In this document: positions 1 to 11,200 of the stretch, piece by piece
Layout of the letters: each line of letters begins with the position of its first letter
Numbering within the stretch: the first letter of the stretch is position 1
Assembly (NCBI GenBank): GCA_002633005.1
Contig: NMRA01000225.1
Span: 371,137-435,136, forward strand
Source: Phoronis australis
Taxonomy: Eukaryota > Phoronida > Phoronidae
DNA: 64,000 nt
Reading direction: 5' to 3'
The notes under the pieces: model-generated
Told to the model about the DNA's origin: nothing
The model's input: the letters and a program-made list of their open reading frames with translations, nothing else
Databases searched by the model: none
Position numbers and translations under genes: made by a program

Positions 1-2
1 TA

Positions 3-108
3 GGTCATTTTATTTGCCAAGTATGGCCTGGCTTGTGGCTGGGTCATTTTATTAGCCAAGTATGGCCTGGCTTGTGACTGTGGGTCATTTTATTTGCCAA
101 GTATGGTC
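3..108. repeat. Tandem repeat, three copies of a ~40-bp unit
   Basis: Three head-to-tail copies begin at 3, 42 and 83, each opening with GGTCATTTTATT and continuing with GCCAAGTATGG. Spacing is 39 and 41 bp, and the third copy breaks off after GTATGGTCT. The array may extend to the left beyond the window edge. It lies in intronic or upstream sequence of the Shroom gene and no function is apparent. Confidence 0.9.
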
Positions 109-2337
109 TCTAGGAGTAGTGAGCTGTCCTACTACAAATCCAGAAATCACTTCTTAAGGAACAAGACCAGAGAAAATTTATAGTGGTTAGAGGTTGTACA
201 TCAAAAATTTGTTTCTTGGACTCAACAAGGCCTAATGGCAAGTTCATTGAAATAAAGTGACCATAAAGTGCCATGACAACAGGAAACGGTATTGTAGATA
301 ATTTCTGTAACAGTATCCCAACGGATTTTGCAAAACTATGAAAGTGAATAGTAACATACATAAAGGTTCAGTTGAATTGTCATTTGCTGATTCATATATC
401 TTATTTAGACTCTAATTTTGTACTCGGTGCACCGAGTATGGGAAGTTTAAAAGAGAAATTATTGAAAGGTGGTGTTAATGTTTGTCTTAGGCAACCTAAC
501 GTTTTGTGTTATGGATCAGCACTGGGTAATCACCAATAATTGGAACTTAAATCTTGGCTATGAGATAATGGTTGCCTTATACCTGAATGTGGCGCAGCAT
601 TTAGAAGTCAAAATTTAGTATAGGTTTTCAACCAAAGCCGGACGTTAATCCTAATGCAGAGCAGTTGTATTTTTGATGTGACAACAAAAGTGCATTTGCA
701 AAAAAGACAGGAAACAGTAAGCATATAAATAAGAAGATTTATAGAGACAATGAGGATAGAAGCATTAGTGTTTCATAACCATTCAATTTGCTGATCATAA
801 TACCAAAAACTCATTTTTCCATTAAAAATATACTTTTATGTGTGGCAATCAGTTTTAATGCTGAACTTAAGTATAAGTACCTTTGAAACCCTACGCAGCT
901 GTTGTCAGTATATATTTTACCAAAACCATAATTAAACATGAAACGGAACCAGGCATTTTTCAACAATTTCATAAAGTGTGGAGTTTGCTGTTGTCTGGGA
1001 GAAATTTACAAAAAGAATTCACAAAATCTGATGGTGAACTCACAGACATCAAATGTTGAAAAGGTTTTTGTAGGTTTTCACCACAGCATGTGCTTACAGG
1101 CAATCTTACTGCAGTAATGGTCACACAAGTTTTGGATTTCGAGAATCAGTTTGATGCCCGATAATCAGTGGAGAAAACCAGGTTTCTTTAAATGTGGACC
1201 CCTGTGTCTATTGCCTTTATTTTGGGTAAAAACTGGTTTGAACTGTGTGTGCATACATGAAACAGTACGAGGTCTTACACTGCTTGCTAGCATACTACTA
1301 TAAAGAACATACTATCATGTTGGTGTTATTTGATCTATAACGGGTGTCTTGAAATCGTATGTGGAAACCCATGGTGTTGAATTTATTCTTCTGCATCTGC
1401 TAATAGGTTGCGCTACCATCTCTGTAGTGGTGGTCTTCTATGTGGCTGCAGACAAATGAGGGTTGTTGTAGTCAAGTGGCACCATAGTATTAACAAGCTA
1501 TTACATTGGTGTGTTTCATTTAATATTGAAAGAATATTATGTTGTGACGTCCAAGGCTTGTGTCTAGCCTGTATGCATTCAGTTCAGTCAATCTTATGTG
1601 CTGCTTGCCTGGGAAACATGGGTTTTGAAGCGTGAAATACATTAAAATGTTGTGTGCGCTTGATGCATGAACGTCCTGAAGACTAATTTATATTAAATTG
1701 ATTTTGGCCATGGGGCTATAAAGGTTCTTTCATTTGTAGTTAAATTTTGACATCAGTTTGATGCGGCTGATCAGAAAAAAGTTAAAAATAATCTATTCTT
1801 TTATCAGACACTAGTTATTCCAAGCTGTATAATCTGTCTAAAAATAACCCATGATCAGGTAGACTTGAGGCACAGCAGGTTATCAAATTTGTGTTAAGGC
1901 TTAGGTTTGAATAAAAGGCATGGCTTGGCTGGCAAGCAACAATCCAATGTCTATTGTATTGGGAGCCATGTGAGTTTAATATGCCATTAAATTGAAAAAT
2001 GGTCACTGGAGTAAACAAGTTGAATTGATGAACACACCTGGTTTATTTATTATTTCAGTGAACTGTATGAGCACCGTATCCTAGGAAACTTGTGCGTTTG
2101 AGTTGTGCCGAAATATTTCATTATTTGAGTATTACGCAAGTTTTTAATCAGTCCTTTCTTTGAAAACATCTGCCTTTCCTATGTTAATCGTGTCAGACTA
2201 TGTCGTGTCAGATTTAATTGATGAGTTTTTTACCTGCTCGCACTTACGTGTTACGTAAGCCGTGGGAAAATATATTCACTGTTCAAATTCCTGAATAATG
2301 AGTTACAACTTGTTTTGCTATTGTCTATGTTTTAAAG
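109..2337 (+). other. Intron or upstream sequence, no gene seen
   Basis: AT-rich sequence without any recognisable coding stretch. I looked here for the first half of the PDZ domain (a Gly-Phe carboxylate-binding loop followed by a splice donor) and did not find it, so that exon probably lies before the window. The only structured element is a decayed hairpin repeat near 1129-1200. Short open frames here carry no known domain and have no good splice context. Confidence 0.6.
1129..1200 (+). mobile_element. Short hairpin element, decayed copy 1
   Basis: The segment reads as a weakened version of the hairpin family seen at 22811, 28720 and 54465. It has a left arm ending GAGAATCAGTTT, the spacer TGATGCCCG, and a right arm around AAAACCAGGTTTC. 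The spacer is the best conserved part. The arms have several mismatches to the family consensus, which suggests an older insertion. Confidence 0.55.
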
Positions 2338-2391
2338 GAAGGCTGGTTCAGTCCAGTTATCAGTTTAAGTGAAGAGATGATCATTGAAAGA
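2338..2391 (+). CDS. Candidate Shroom PDZ exon (18 codons)
   Basis: This is a 54-nt stretch with a pyrimidine-rich acceptor ending TTTAAAG and a strong donor, GTAAGTACC, at 2392. It is open in phase 0 and reads EGWFSPVISLSEEMIIER. Joined to the phase-0 exon at 5119, it places a hydrophobic strand (EEMIIER) directly before VAVGGKA. This matches where PDZ domains of this family have their third strand before the Gly-Gly-Lys-Ala turn. No Gly-Leu-Gly-Phe loop is present, so a further upstream exon would be needed. The short length and unproven splicing keep this tentative; it could be a chance open segment. Confidence 0.5.
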
Positions 2392-3199
2392 GTAAGTACC
2401 AGGTGTCGTGCTATTTAACATACAGCTATTTGCCAGGATTCGTTTCATGAAGTATTGACTTGGGAGTTAAGACAGAAATTTGGTCCCGCAAATTTCTGAT
2501 TTAAGTCTCGTCACTTTTCTTGAAACATCTCTGGTGTGTCAGACTACATGGTAGTATTTCACTCGTTATGGACTAAAATAATTGCCAAAATTTCTATTTT
2601 TACGAGGGCTTTCCGACGCTGTTGCGAATGCTCATATTTTTTCAAAATATTGTGTGATAGCAGCTTCAGTGTTGAATTTGGAGATGGTAAACATCAATTT
2701 GCTGCTTCTCATCCTTTGTGGAAAACTGGAAAATGAAATTTCACGTATGTCCCATGTCGTCTTAAATTTTTGATATCCCCCTCCACCCTTAGTTTTATCC
2801 CATAGCAGCCACAGCATGAAGTCTGTGAGAACTAATTTGGCTTACAAACGGTGCCCCCCCCTTTGATCACCAAGTTGACAGTGGATCTTTTCACTGTTGA
2901 GGCCATGACTATGTGTACATTTGCCTTGTGAATTGTCTTATGTGCCCTGAAACTGAAAGACAGGGTATGGCTATCTTGCCCATGTACAACAGTCTTGGTC
3001 GGGACGGGTGAAAGGTGGCATTAAGGTAGTGTAAACTAAAATTTAACATCCCTCCGCTGACTTTCCTGCACCGTTTGCCTTACCGCTGTATGTAGAAAAG
3101 ACTTGGTGCTGCAGAGATCAGAGTGGCAAAAAAGGTGGAGAGCGGAGACCCCTGGTGGCATGAACCAGTACTAGGGATAGCATGTTTTTGTAGACAGCT
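2392..3199 (+). other. Intron, no gene seen
   Basis: AT-rich intronic sequence between the candidate PDZ exon and the large duplicated block. A stretch around 2600-2760 resembles one around 31940-32085 (both contain versions of GAAAACTGAAAAATGAAA), which suggests an old dispersed repeat. Nothing coding is recognised. Confidence 0.5.
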
Positions 3200-4133
3200 G
3201 TGACGATTAGTGACCTGCAACTTCAAAGTTACAGAATTTGAAGCTTTTGTCTTTAAATTTGTGCACCAGCAGAGAAGTTTTCCCAAACTATTGTATGACC
3301 TTACTTTCAGTAATTTCTATATTTTTGTTGGAAGTTACTGCTGATAACTTTTGGTTTTTGATAGTGGAAAGGTAGTAATTAATCTTGCACGAAGCTCGTA
3401 CTGTACTGTTGGACAAGAGGCAATGTCGCTCTAATTCGCTTTACAGTGTACACAGCTTATCCACTGAGTTCTATTACCTATGTTGTCAAGACATCAGTCT
3501 TAATATGTTACATGGTGGAATTTGTCTGCTGTACCTCCAAACAGTTTGAAAAATTATGGTCTATACTTGAACTTGAGCTTGTTGACTTTTGTATGTGTGC
3601 ATCAGTGAAAATCACTGATTTAGAACCCAACATGGTCGACAAACATTTCTTATTAAAAGATATGCAGCATCAAATACATTATGGTTTTATCATGTTTAAG
3701 TTCAATATCATACGAACTCCCTTATGGGGGAATTTTCATCTTAACCACACTGTCGATAAACATTTTTTGTTAAAAGATAAGAAGTATCAAATACATTTTG
3801 GTTTATCACGTTGTGAGTTCAGTATCATACGAGGCCCTCTATGGGGGATTTTCACCTCAACCATAAGGTTGTCAAACATTTTTTATTAAAAGATAAATAG
3901 CATCAAATACATTGTGGTTTTATCATGTTTAAGTTCTATATCATACGAGGTCCACTATGGTCGAATTTTCACCTCAACCAAAAGTCCAGGAACTTTTCCT
4001 CTTGGGTAAGCATTCTCAGACAATGTTTTGAGAAATTGTGGGTATTCACAACAATGTGAAAATCTCTGGAAAAAGGAAAAGAGTCAAATTTGGCGATTAT
4101 TTTTGTTTAAATTTCATTAATTTTACCATCTGT
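3200..4133 (+). repeat. 935-bp direct duplication, copy 1
   Basis: This block repeats at 4135-5069 with a constant offset of 935 bp and scattered single-base differences. It starts GTGACGATTAGTGACCTG and ends TTTTACCATCTGT immediately before a single N at 4134. It contains three ~117-bp internal monomers. Because the N sits exactly at the junction, the most economical reading is an unmerged contig overlap or two haplotypes, though a true recent tandem duplication is possible. Confidence 0.95.
3635..3985 (+). repeat. Minisatellite, three ~117-bp monomers (in copy 1)
   Basis: Monomers begin near 3635, 3752 and 3871, each with GTCGAYAAACATTT or a shortened form. They continue with ATTAAAAGAT, CAAATACATT, a TATCATACGA block and TTTTCAYCTYAACCA. 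Because 117 is a multiple of three, one frame stays open for several monomers, which explains an apparent open frame here. It is not a gene. Confidence 0.85.
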
Positions 4134-4134
4134 N
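4134..4134. other. Ambiguous base (N) at duplication junction
   Basis: A single N separates the last base of copy 1 of the 935-bp block (…CATCTGT) from the first base of copy 2 (GTGAC…). It marks an assembly join or closed gap and is one of only two Ns noticed in the window, both at the edge of a duplicated block. Confidence 0.95.
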
Positions 4135-5069
4135 GTGACAATTAATGACCTGTAACTTCAAAATTACTGAATTTGAAGCTTTTGTCTTTAAATTTGTGCA
4201 CAAGGAGAGACGTTTTCCCTAAGTATTGTATGACCTTACTTTCAGTAATTCTTATATTTTTGTTGGAAGTTGCTGCTGATAACTTTTGGTTTTTGATTGT
4301 GGAAAGGTAGTAATTAATCTTGCACGAGGCTCGTACTGTACTGTTGGACAAGAGGCAATGTTGCTCTAATTCGCTTTACAGTGCACATGGCTTATCCACT
4401 GAGTTCTATTAGCTATGTTGTCAAGACATTCAGTCTTAGCATGTTACATGGTGGAATGTGTCTGTTGTACCTGGGACCAGTTTGAAAAATTATGGTCTAC
4501 ACTTGAACTTGAGCTTGTTGACTTTTGTATGTGTGTATCAGTGAAAACTCACTGATTTAGGACCCAACATGGTCGACAAACATTTTTTATTAAAAGATAT
4601 GTAGCATCAAATACATTATGGTTTTATCATGTTTAAGTTCAATATCATACGAACTCCCTTATGGGGGAATTTTCATCTTAACCACACTGTCGATAAACAT
4701 TTTTTGTTAAAAGATAAGAAGTATCAAATACATTTTGGTTTATCACGTTGTGAGTTCAGTATCATACGAGGCCCTCTATGGGGGATTTTCACCTCAACCA
4801 TAAGGTTGTCAAACATTTTTTATTAAAAAATAAATAGCATCAAATACATTGTGGTTTTATCATGTTTAAGTTCTATATCATACGAGGTCCACTATGGTCG
4901 AATTTTCACCTCAACCAAAAGTCCAGGAACTTTTCCTCTTGGGTAAGCATTCTCAGACAATGTTTTGAGAAATTGTGGGTATTCACAACAATGTGAAAAT
5001 CTCTGGAAAAAGGAAAAGAGTCAAATTTGGCAAATATTTTTGTTTAAATTTCATTAATTTTACCATCTG
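4135..5069 (+). repeat. 935-bp direct duplication, copy 2
   Basis: This is the second copy of the block at 3200-4133, offset by 935 bp. It again contains the three ~117-bp monomers (about 4571-4921) and ends with the same TTTTACCATCTGT, but then runs on into unique sequence leading to the PDZ exon acceptor at 5118. The terminal ~115 bp belong to a repeat family also seen at 21477, 34466 and 38652. Confidence 0.95.
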
Positions 5070-5118
5070 TAACCAGATTCAAAACTTCTTCACCTGATGA
5101 AAATGTGGTACGTTTCAG

Positions 5119-5267
5119 GTGGCTGTGGGCGGGAAGGCAGAGCAAGATGGTCGCCTGGAGGTTGGTGACTTGATCCTCAGTGTTAATGACGTAGCGTGTC
5201 GGTCCAAGGCCGAGGCTGTACAGTTGATTGACAGTGCATTCAAGACACTCACTCTGGAGGTGTGGAG
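5119..5267 (+). CDS. shroom: Shroom exon: second half of PDZ domain
   Basis: The exon starts after acceptor TTTCAG (5113-5118) and ends at donor GTAAGG (5268), with phase 0 in and phase 2 out, 149 nt. It encodes about 49 residues beginning VAVGGKAEQDGRLEVGDLIL. Hallmarks are the Gly-Gly-Lys-Ala turn, GRLEVGDLILSVND (the usual Leu-x-x-Gly-Asp-x-Ile/Leu-x-x-Val-Asn strand) and an α2-like helix, AEAVQLIDSA, followed by the last strand LTLEV. The first half, with the carboxylate loop, is not in this exon. PDZ domains bind C-terminal peptides; in Shroom the ligand is not firmly known. Phase 2 at the donor matches the shared exon at 33164. Confidence 0.92.
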
Positions 5268-8200
5268 GTAAGGCCACAGTAGGTAGTGTGTGTTGAGCTG
5301 AGGCCACACAGTAGACAGCCAGCTGTATGCCTTCCACTTGGGGGCCTTAGCAGCCGCACATTCACAATACAGACAAACGTGGAAGCTAGACACTGGGGGA
5401 GGGGAGGGGAGGCGAGAGGAGGGGAAATAGATAGATTAATTGCTGTTCCCAACCACTAAAGTCCTGTTAGACATCAATTTTTGGCCCGGCGCAACTGCCA
5501 TGGAGCAAATTGACCCTTGTCAAGCGGCCGTTTACACACACAACTCACTAACCGTGGCAAGATGGAAATTGCAGGCTGGAGAGACTGGATTGCACATGCG
5601 CAGGTTTACAAATGACGAGAGTTGCAGAGACAAAGAACCTGTATGAAGGTCAGTGCACAAGCGTAGTAGAGATGATCCTTTCCACCTCGCTCCAGTTTCG
5701 CGTTTAGACTTATAATTGACACGGCGCAAGATGTTCGGGCGCAAATTGCTGTACCTCACAAATGGGTGGCAAAAATTTGTCACCGCGGTGTCAATTTGCT
5801 CCGTGTCAGTCCGTTTACACACTGGAACAACTCGTTCCTTGTCAGCTGATCCGTGTCAACTTTGTAAGTGTAAACAGCACTTTAAACGGACACAGGCAAA
5901 TGTGTGAGTTGCCTACATGAAACAATATACCAAGTTGTGAAAAATAAACGAATCAATACCACAGCCGCCTACCACTAGCAAAGCCAGATTATCCGACCCA
6001 GTTGATATCAGGGAAAGCCTAATTACTCACAAGAGATTATATACCAGGACAATTTACCTACTCTGAGTTATTGGCACATTCCTTTCATCAGCTTTTATGG
6101 AAGAGCCCCTCCCAGGGATTCAAACGTAAACTGTCTTGAAGTTTACACTGATTTACCAAATTTTGCTTTTAGTTGTCTAGACTAGAATGTTGTTTCATTC
6201 TTTGGCTCTAGAAACAAAAATGGCAGTTATTTATATTGTCTGTTTCAAAATAATAAACATACTTGTGGTCTCCAGTCAAACTCATTGTAGTTGTGTGTCA
6301 TCAAAACAGGTCACTGAGTCACTTGACTAAGGCACAGGCACATGAATACAACAGTAGACAGGGCATAAATATTTTGTGACAAGTTGTATCATGTCTCAAA
6401 AATAAACAGAAAACGACATGATATAATTATTTTAATTCATCAAGTGTTGTTCAAGTCTTATTACTTGGCGAAATAAAGTTTCGCCAAGTATGTTGTTCTG
6501 ACACTAAGTTTCTTTCTTTTTTTCTTTGTTCGCACAATTTTTTCCAATTTTCACGAAATTTTCCTATTTATGAGTGGTCACCCGTATGCTGGTCAAAATC
6601 TGGGTTTAGCACCTTGCTATAGATTCAGTTGGCCATGTAAGCAGGAGCTGACAAAGCATGTTATACTTTGCCTGTTTACACTAAAAGCTGCTATGAAACA
6701 GGCCTGGTGTGGGCAGAAACAGGCCAGAAAAATAAAATCCTTTTAATATGGACTGTCCATGCAGTGCTTACTGCGTAATGCCCAGTGAGGTCGTGCTGTG
6801 AACGTGAACACCTTGGTGTGACAGGCCCTTCAAAAAAGTGACTGATGGCAAGAATCAACATAATGCAGTTGTGTTGTGATGAATGCAAAAATTTGATAAG
6901 AATTTCATTTGTTGCTTTCCCTGAGCTTTGTTGCTTTGTTGCTTCAAGCATTCTTGACTGTCAAAATTACTTTGTTTACCTCACGCCTGTTTCATGTCAC
7001 TGGGCTATTTTAAAGACTTAATGAACACTTAAGTAAACAGTGATTTTGACTTGCCACTCCAGCAGGCATCCCCTGACGTCTTTTAACTTCTAATCTCTCC
7101 CTTACGTTACATAGACACACTCTACAAATGGTGTATCCTCCCCTCATAAGATTTACAATGGACCAATAGACCCTATGTTATATAAATATGTCCTCTGACA
7201 CTCAACACCTTAATTCATTTGCCTTGCTGATATAAAGGGACCAGGGCAGAACAGGCTATTTGTTGTGGCCCACATCTTGTTTCGTTTCTGAGTATATTCA
7301 CACTGGGTTCTCCAGGGCTATGATTGGATCAGCCATTGGCAACCTGACATTTAAAATCCTTTTGTGGTTGCAAGCCAAACATTGGTTAGGGAATTAATAT
7401 CGTCTGTTATCAATATCGTTTATTTAGCCTCCAGGATTATATCCAGAATTTTACCACCTTGAACAGTGTTATTTTCAGAAGTATTTATTTGTAAGTCCCC
7501 TGCAAAGACCTTTGAGGCTTACACTATGTATCTTAATACTAGCGTGGTAATGTAATCACAAATTGACATTTGCAAGCTCCCACAATGCAGTTTGGCTTGG
7601 AGAAACTGCTGCATTTGTAACTTGGACGCGTCACAAACCAGTACGGTAAAGAAAAAAATGCATTAGGAGTCTAGGACTGCAGTTAATTTGTGTATTCTGA
7701 CTTTCCACACAATGCCAGCCACACAACTTGTCACAAACTCTCTTGTCCAACTGAACCCAACATTCACGATCAGGTTTCCAGAATAAGCATATCAATAACT
7801 AACATATCAACAGTTGTCCGAAAGGACATCATCTGCACATCAATAGACTACCTACCCTCCCACCATAATAAAATTAATAAGTTCCAAATCGGGAGACAAA
7901 CTTATGTTAATTTGCCTGGCAGGTGACATGCGCTGTAGCTGTGAGTATTTGTATCCATCTCTGTGTTATGAAGACTGTGTCCCTCTCAGACATGGTTCAA
8001 TGGTCGTCATGGCAATTCTTCACCTATGTAGCACCAATATGGCAGTCGTGTGAAATCTTATTTTGTTGCTCAAGATTTCACAATGAAGACAAATATTAAG
8101 AAATTGTTATTGTATTATTGTTTTATTGTGTTATTGTACTTGGGTTTAGTTCCTTTTCTTTGTATCAAGGTAACCATCATTTGAAGATTAGAAAAACATC

Positions 8201-11200
8201 ACTTCGGGCCATTACTTGGGTCTTATACACCTTATCCACGCATTCGCCATTTTAAAAGTGAGCCTCTTTTTAGGTTTTAAAAACAATGCATTCTGCGCTT
8301 AACCACAGCACAAGTGTAATTTTTTCGCGTGCCTTGTTACATTTATAATGTCTCAAGTGCATTTCTCACTATTGAATTGGTGACTACGTGAATAAGGGTT
8401 CCGTTCCAAGAAACTGACTTAAGTTGATTTTTGACTTAAGTCTAAGATTTGTCTTAACTTCCAAACTTTGAAACTTCCACATTCGGTAAATTCCTCAAAA
8501 CTAAGAAAAAAATTACCTCAAACACATTAATCAAGCTAAAGATCTCTTTATTGAAATGATTTTGAGACAAATTTAACTTTTATTTTAAAATTTAGTAAAA
8601 TTTAAGAATTTTCTTAGGTAAGTCAATTTTGTTGGCACGGGCCCCTGATCTATAAGTAATTAATTAGGTTATGGTTTCGTTTTCACTCTTTGCAACTCAT
8701 GGACTATGTTATTTTTGATAAACTTTGATGCCGATTTTTAAGTACTTTTTTAGAAACTTGAACAAATTTTAAAAGATGCTTTTACTCATACTGGTTGAGC
8801 TGGTGTTTTAAAGTGTCAGTGGACGATTTGATTTTGAATAATAATTTGTGCATCCAAGGTCTGGATGTACAGTTGCCATTCCAGGCTCATTTATATACAC
8901 GCACTAGCCAAGAAGGTGAATACCTAGGGGTGTTTCTAGTCTTTCTCATTGTTATCCAATTAGCGCACTGTGATATCCCCTGAAAAGACCAAACAGGTGA
9001 ATAGTCAGGTGTACAGTTCAACTGTTTGTTCTGTGCAGTGGTTTTGCCAAAATAAATTTCTGGTCAAAGGCTTCACGCTCTGGGTTGGTTTACACGCACT
9101 TGTTTTCAAACATGATCGAATGTTTCAACGACTCTGCAGAGACCTCCAGGCTATTGGTTTAGTTATCTTTGTTGGGAAACACTGGCTGACTTGGATGAGA
9201 TCAACTTGTCAGTTTTACAAACTTGATATCGGTTGCGGAATTAAAAAAGATGCTGCAAGGAGTTCCCAAAATCGCATGCATTTGAAAAATAATGACAATT
9301 GTTTCAAAAGACTTGTGTTATTTGTCCGTTGTTCCTCGTGCTTAAGGGAAGTGTTAGTGTTTCGTAATTCAATTTAACATCTCAAATTGTGGACCTATTT
9401 TCTTGGCCAGAAACATTTCATTCTCAACAGGTGTGCTTTGTCAACAATAAAATTCTTTTAAATGACCTTAATCTGATTAAAAAACCTGTTTGCTATTTCT
9501 GTCTGAGCTCCAAACAATTTCTATTCAATAAATCGTAGCTATGGGACAAGCTTTCTCAGATAAACTTGTCAGTGCTCAGTAAGTTCCATCAAAACATCCT
9601 ACTTAGCCAACATACTGGTTCTCAAGTATTGAACACGTGAGTAGTGCTTCTCTCTTTTAATGATTTCCTTGAAGTACCGTGCTTCAAATTGAGATTATGA
9701 GTATTTATGGACCACTAGATCCTTTATTTATGTTGTGATATAGTTTCAATACATTTATGTGTAAACCATTCAGCCAAAGCATTCATTTGCTTTGTAAAAT
9801 AAAAATCTGCATTTGACAATTTTGAATGGCACAAAACATTCTCCCGTTTGTCAAGTTTTCTTTAATGGAGCCACTTATAAAAATGTATTGGCTATCCAAG
9901 AGAAATCGCTGCAGTGTGTTCCCAACCTTGTTGGAGATAGCTTGCGTAAACTGAATATTTTTGTAAACTGTGGAGTAAATGGGGTATTTTTGTAAACCGA
10001 TCCCTGTATGTGTACTTAACTGTAGTTTGTCTGGTGTCAGTTAGAGTCTTGCCTGACCCAACAAAAGACAGGCCCCAGTGTTGACATAAGGCTGTGATTG
10101 GAGAGACTGTTTAGCAGACTGTTAGTTTGAATTCAATATGTGTACAATAGGCAACTTTACGGTCTTTGTATAAAAATCGCAGGAAATGCTTGCGCTTGGC
10201 ATCATTTGCGCTGTGCCCACAGAGTGTGGGGGATTGACGGGGATTCCACATGAAGTGGCTGGTGTGTTGATGGTTTGTCAAACAAGATAAACGTTTGAAG
10301 GAGGTGATAACATTGAGAATCCCTTGGATAAAAGTGGCGGGATGATCCTAATCCTGTTATAGTATGAACAGTGCAGTGAACATTGCGCAGTTTCAGTGAA
10401 GAGGTGTTACTGTAGTCGCACAGTCTTTTGCTCGTGCAGTACTGGACATATACTCTGTCCCCGGCATGACAAGGAGGCGCTGAGTGTCGACATGTGGTTT
10501 ACATTGTTCGACTGAGTCACCTGGTTGTGTTGGACATTACCTGTGTTATTTAATCAGTTGTTGAACCTCCAGTCAAATTAATCATCAGCTGCTGTCTGGC
10601 CGACTGAGACTACATTGACAATAGCACCTGTATGGAGCAGGTCCTTCTTACTGTGTCACTCTGCGTTGTGACAGATCACCAACAGACCTGGTCAGATGGC
10701 ACCACTTTATATTAACTCAATGCACTCTCTCTCATCTGATGTTTTTCATTAATGTCGTAGTGTGGCAGGTGGTTTTTACATCATTTCAAGGCCAGAGACA
10801 TTTTCATTGTGAGGTGAACAGGATACCATCGAGATAACAGCGTTAACAGATTTCTGCCTATGAGTAATTTTCGGTTTGGATTACTATTTTTTGTGGTCCC
10901 ATTTTGAAAGCTGTTTACATTCCTGGTTTCTGGTTCACTTCAAGACCAGTTGAAATCTTCTGGGTGAGAGAGCGGTGTGACAACCGTGTTGACTTTAGTC
11001 AGACAGTGGTCCAACATGTCTGAGGAAAGTTCAGAAGTACCAAGGGCAGGATTTGTAGCCCGCATGAGGTCCAGTTGGGCGGCCCTTATGTCCAGGTAAG
11101 TGGTTAACAAATGGTCATACTGGGGGGAGGATGGATTCAGGAGAAGGGAGGGTTAGGCATATTTATGGAAATAAGCACTTTGCTCTTGTGCACTTGATAC

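Noticed and set aside
3446-3889. 147-codon frame over the minisatellite
   Set aside because: Stays open only because the monomer is 117 bp (a multiple of three); it recurs identically in the duplicated copy.
8970-9377. 135-codon open frame in the intron
   Set aside because: No domain or repeat match and no promoter or splice support; length is within chance for 64 kb in six frames.
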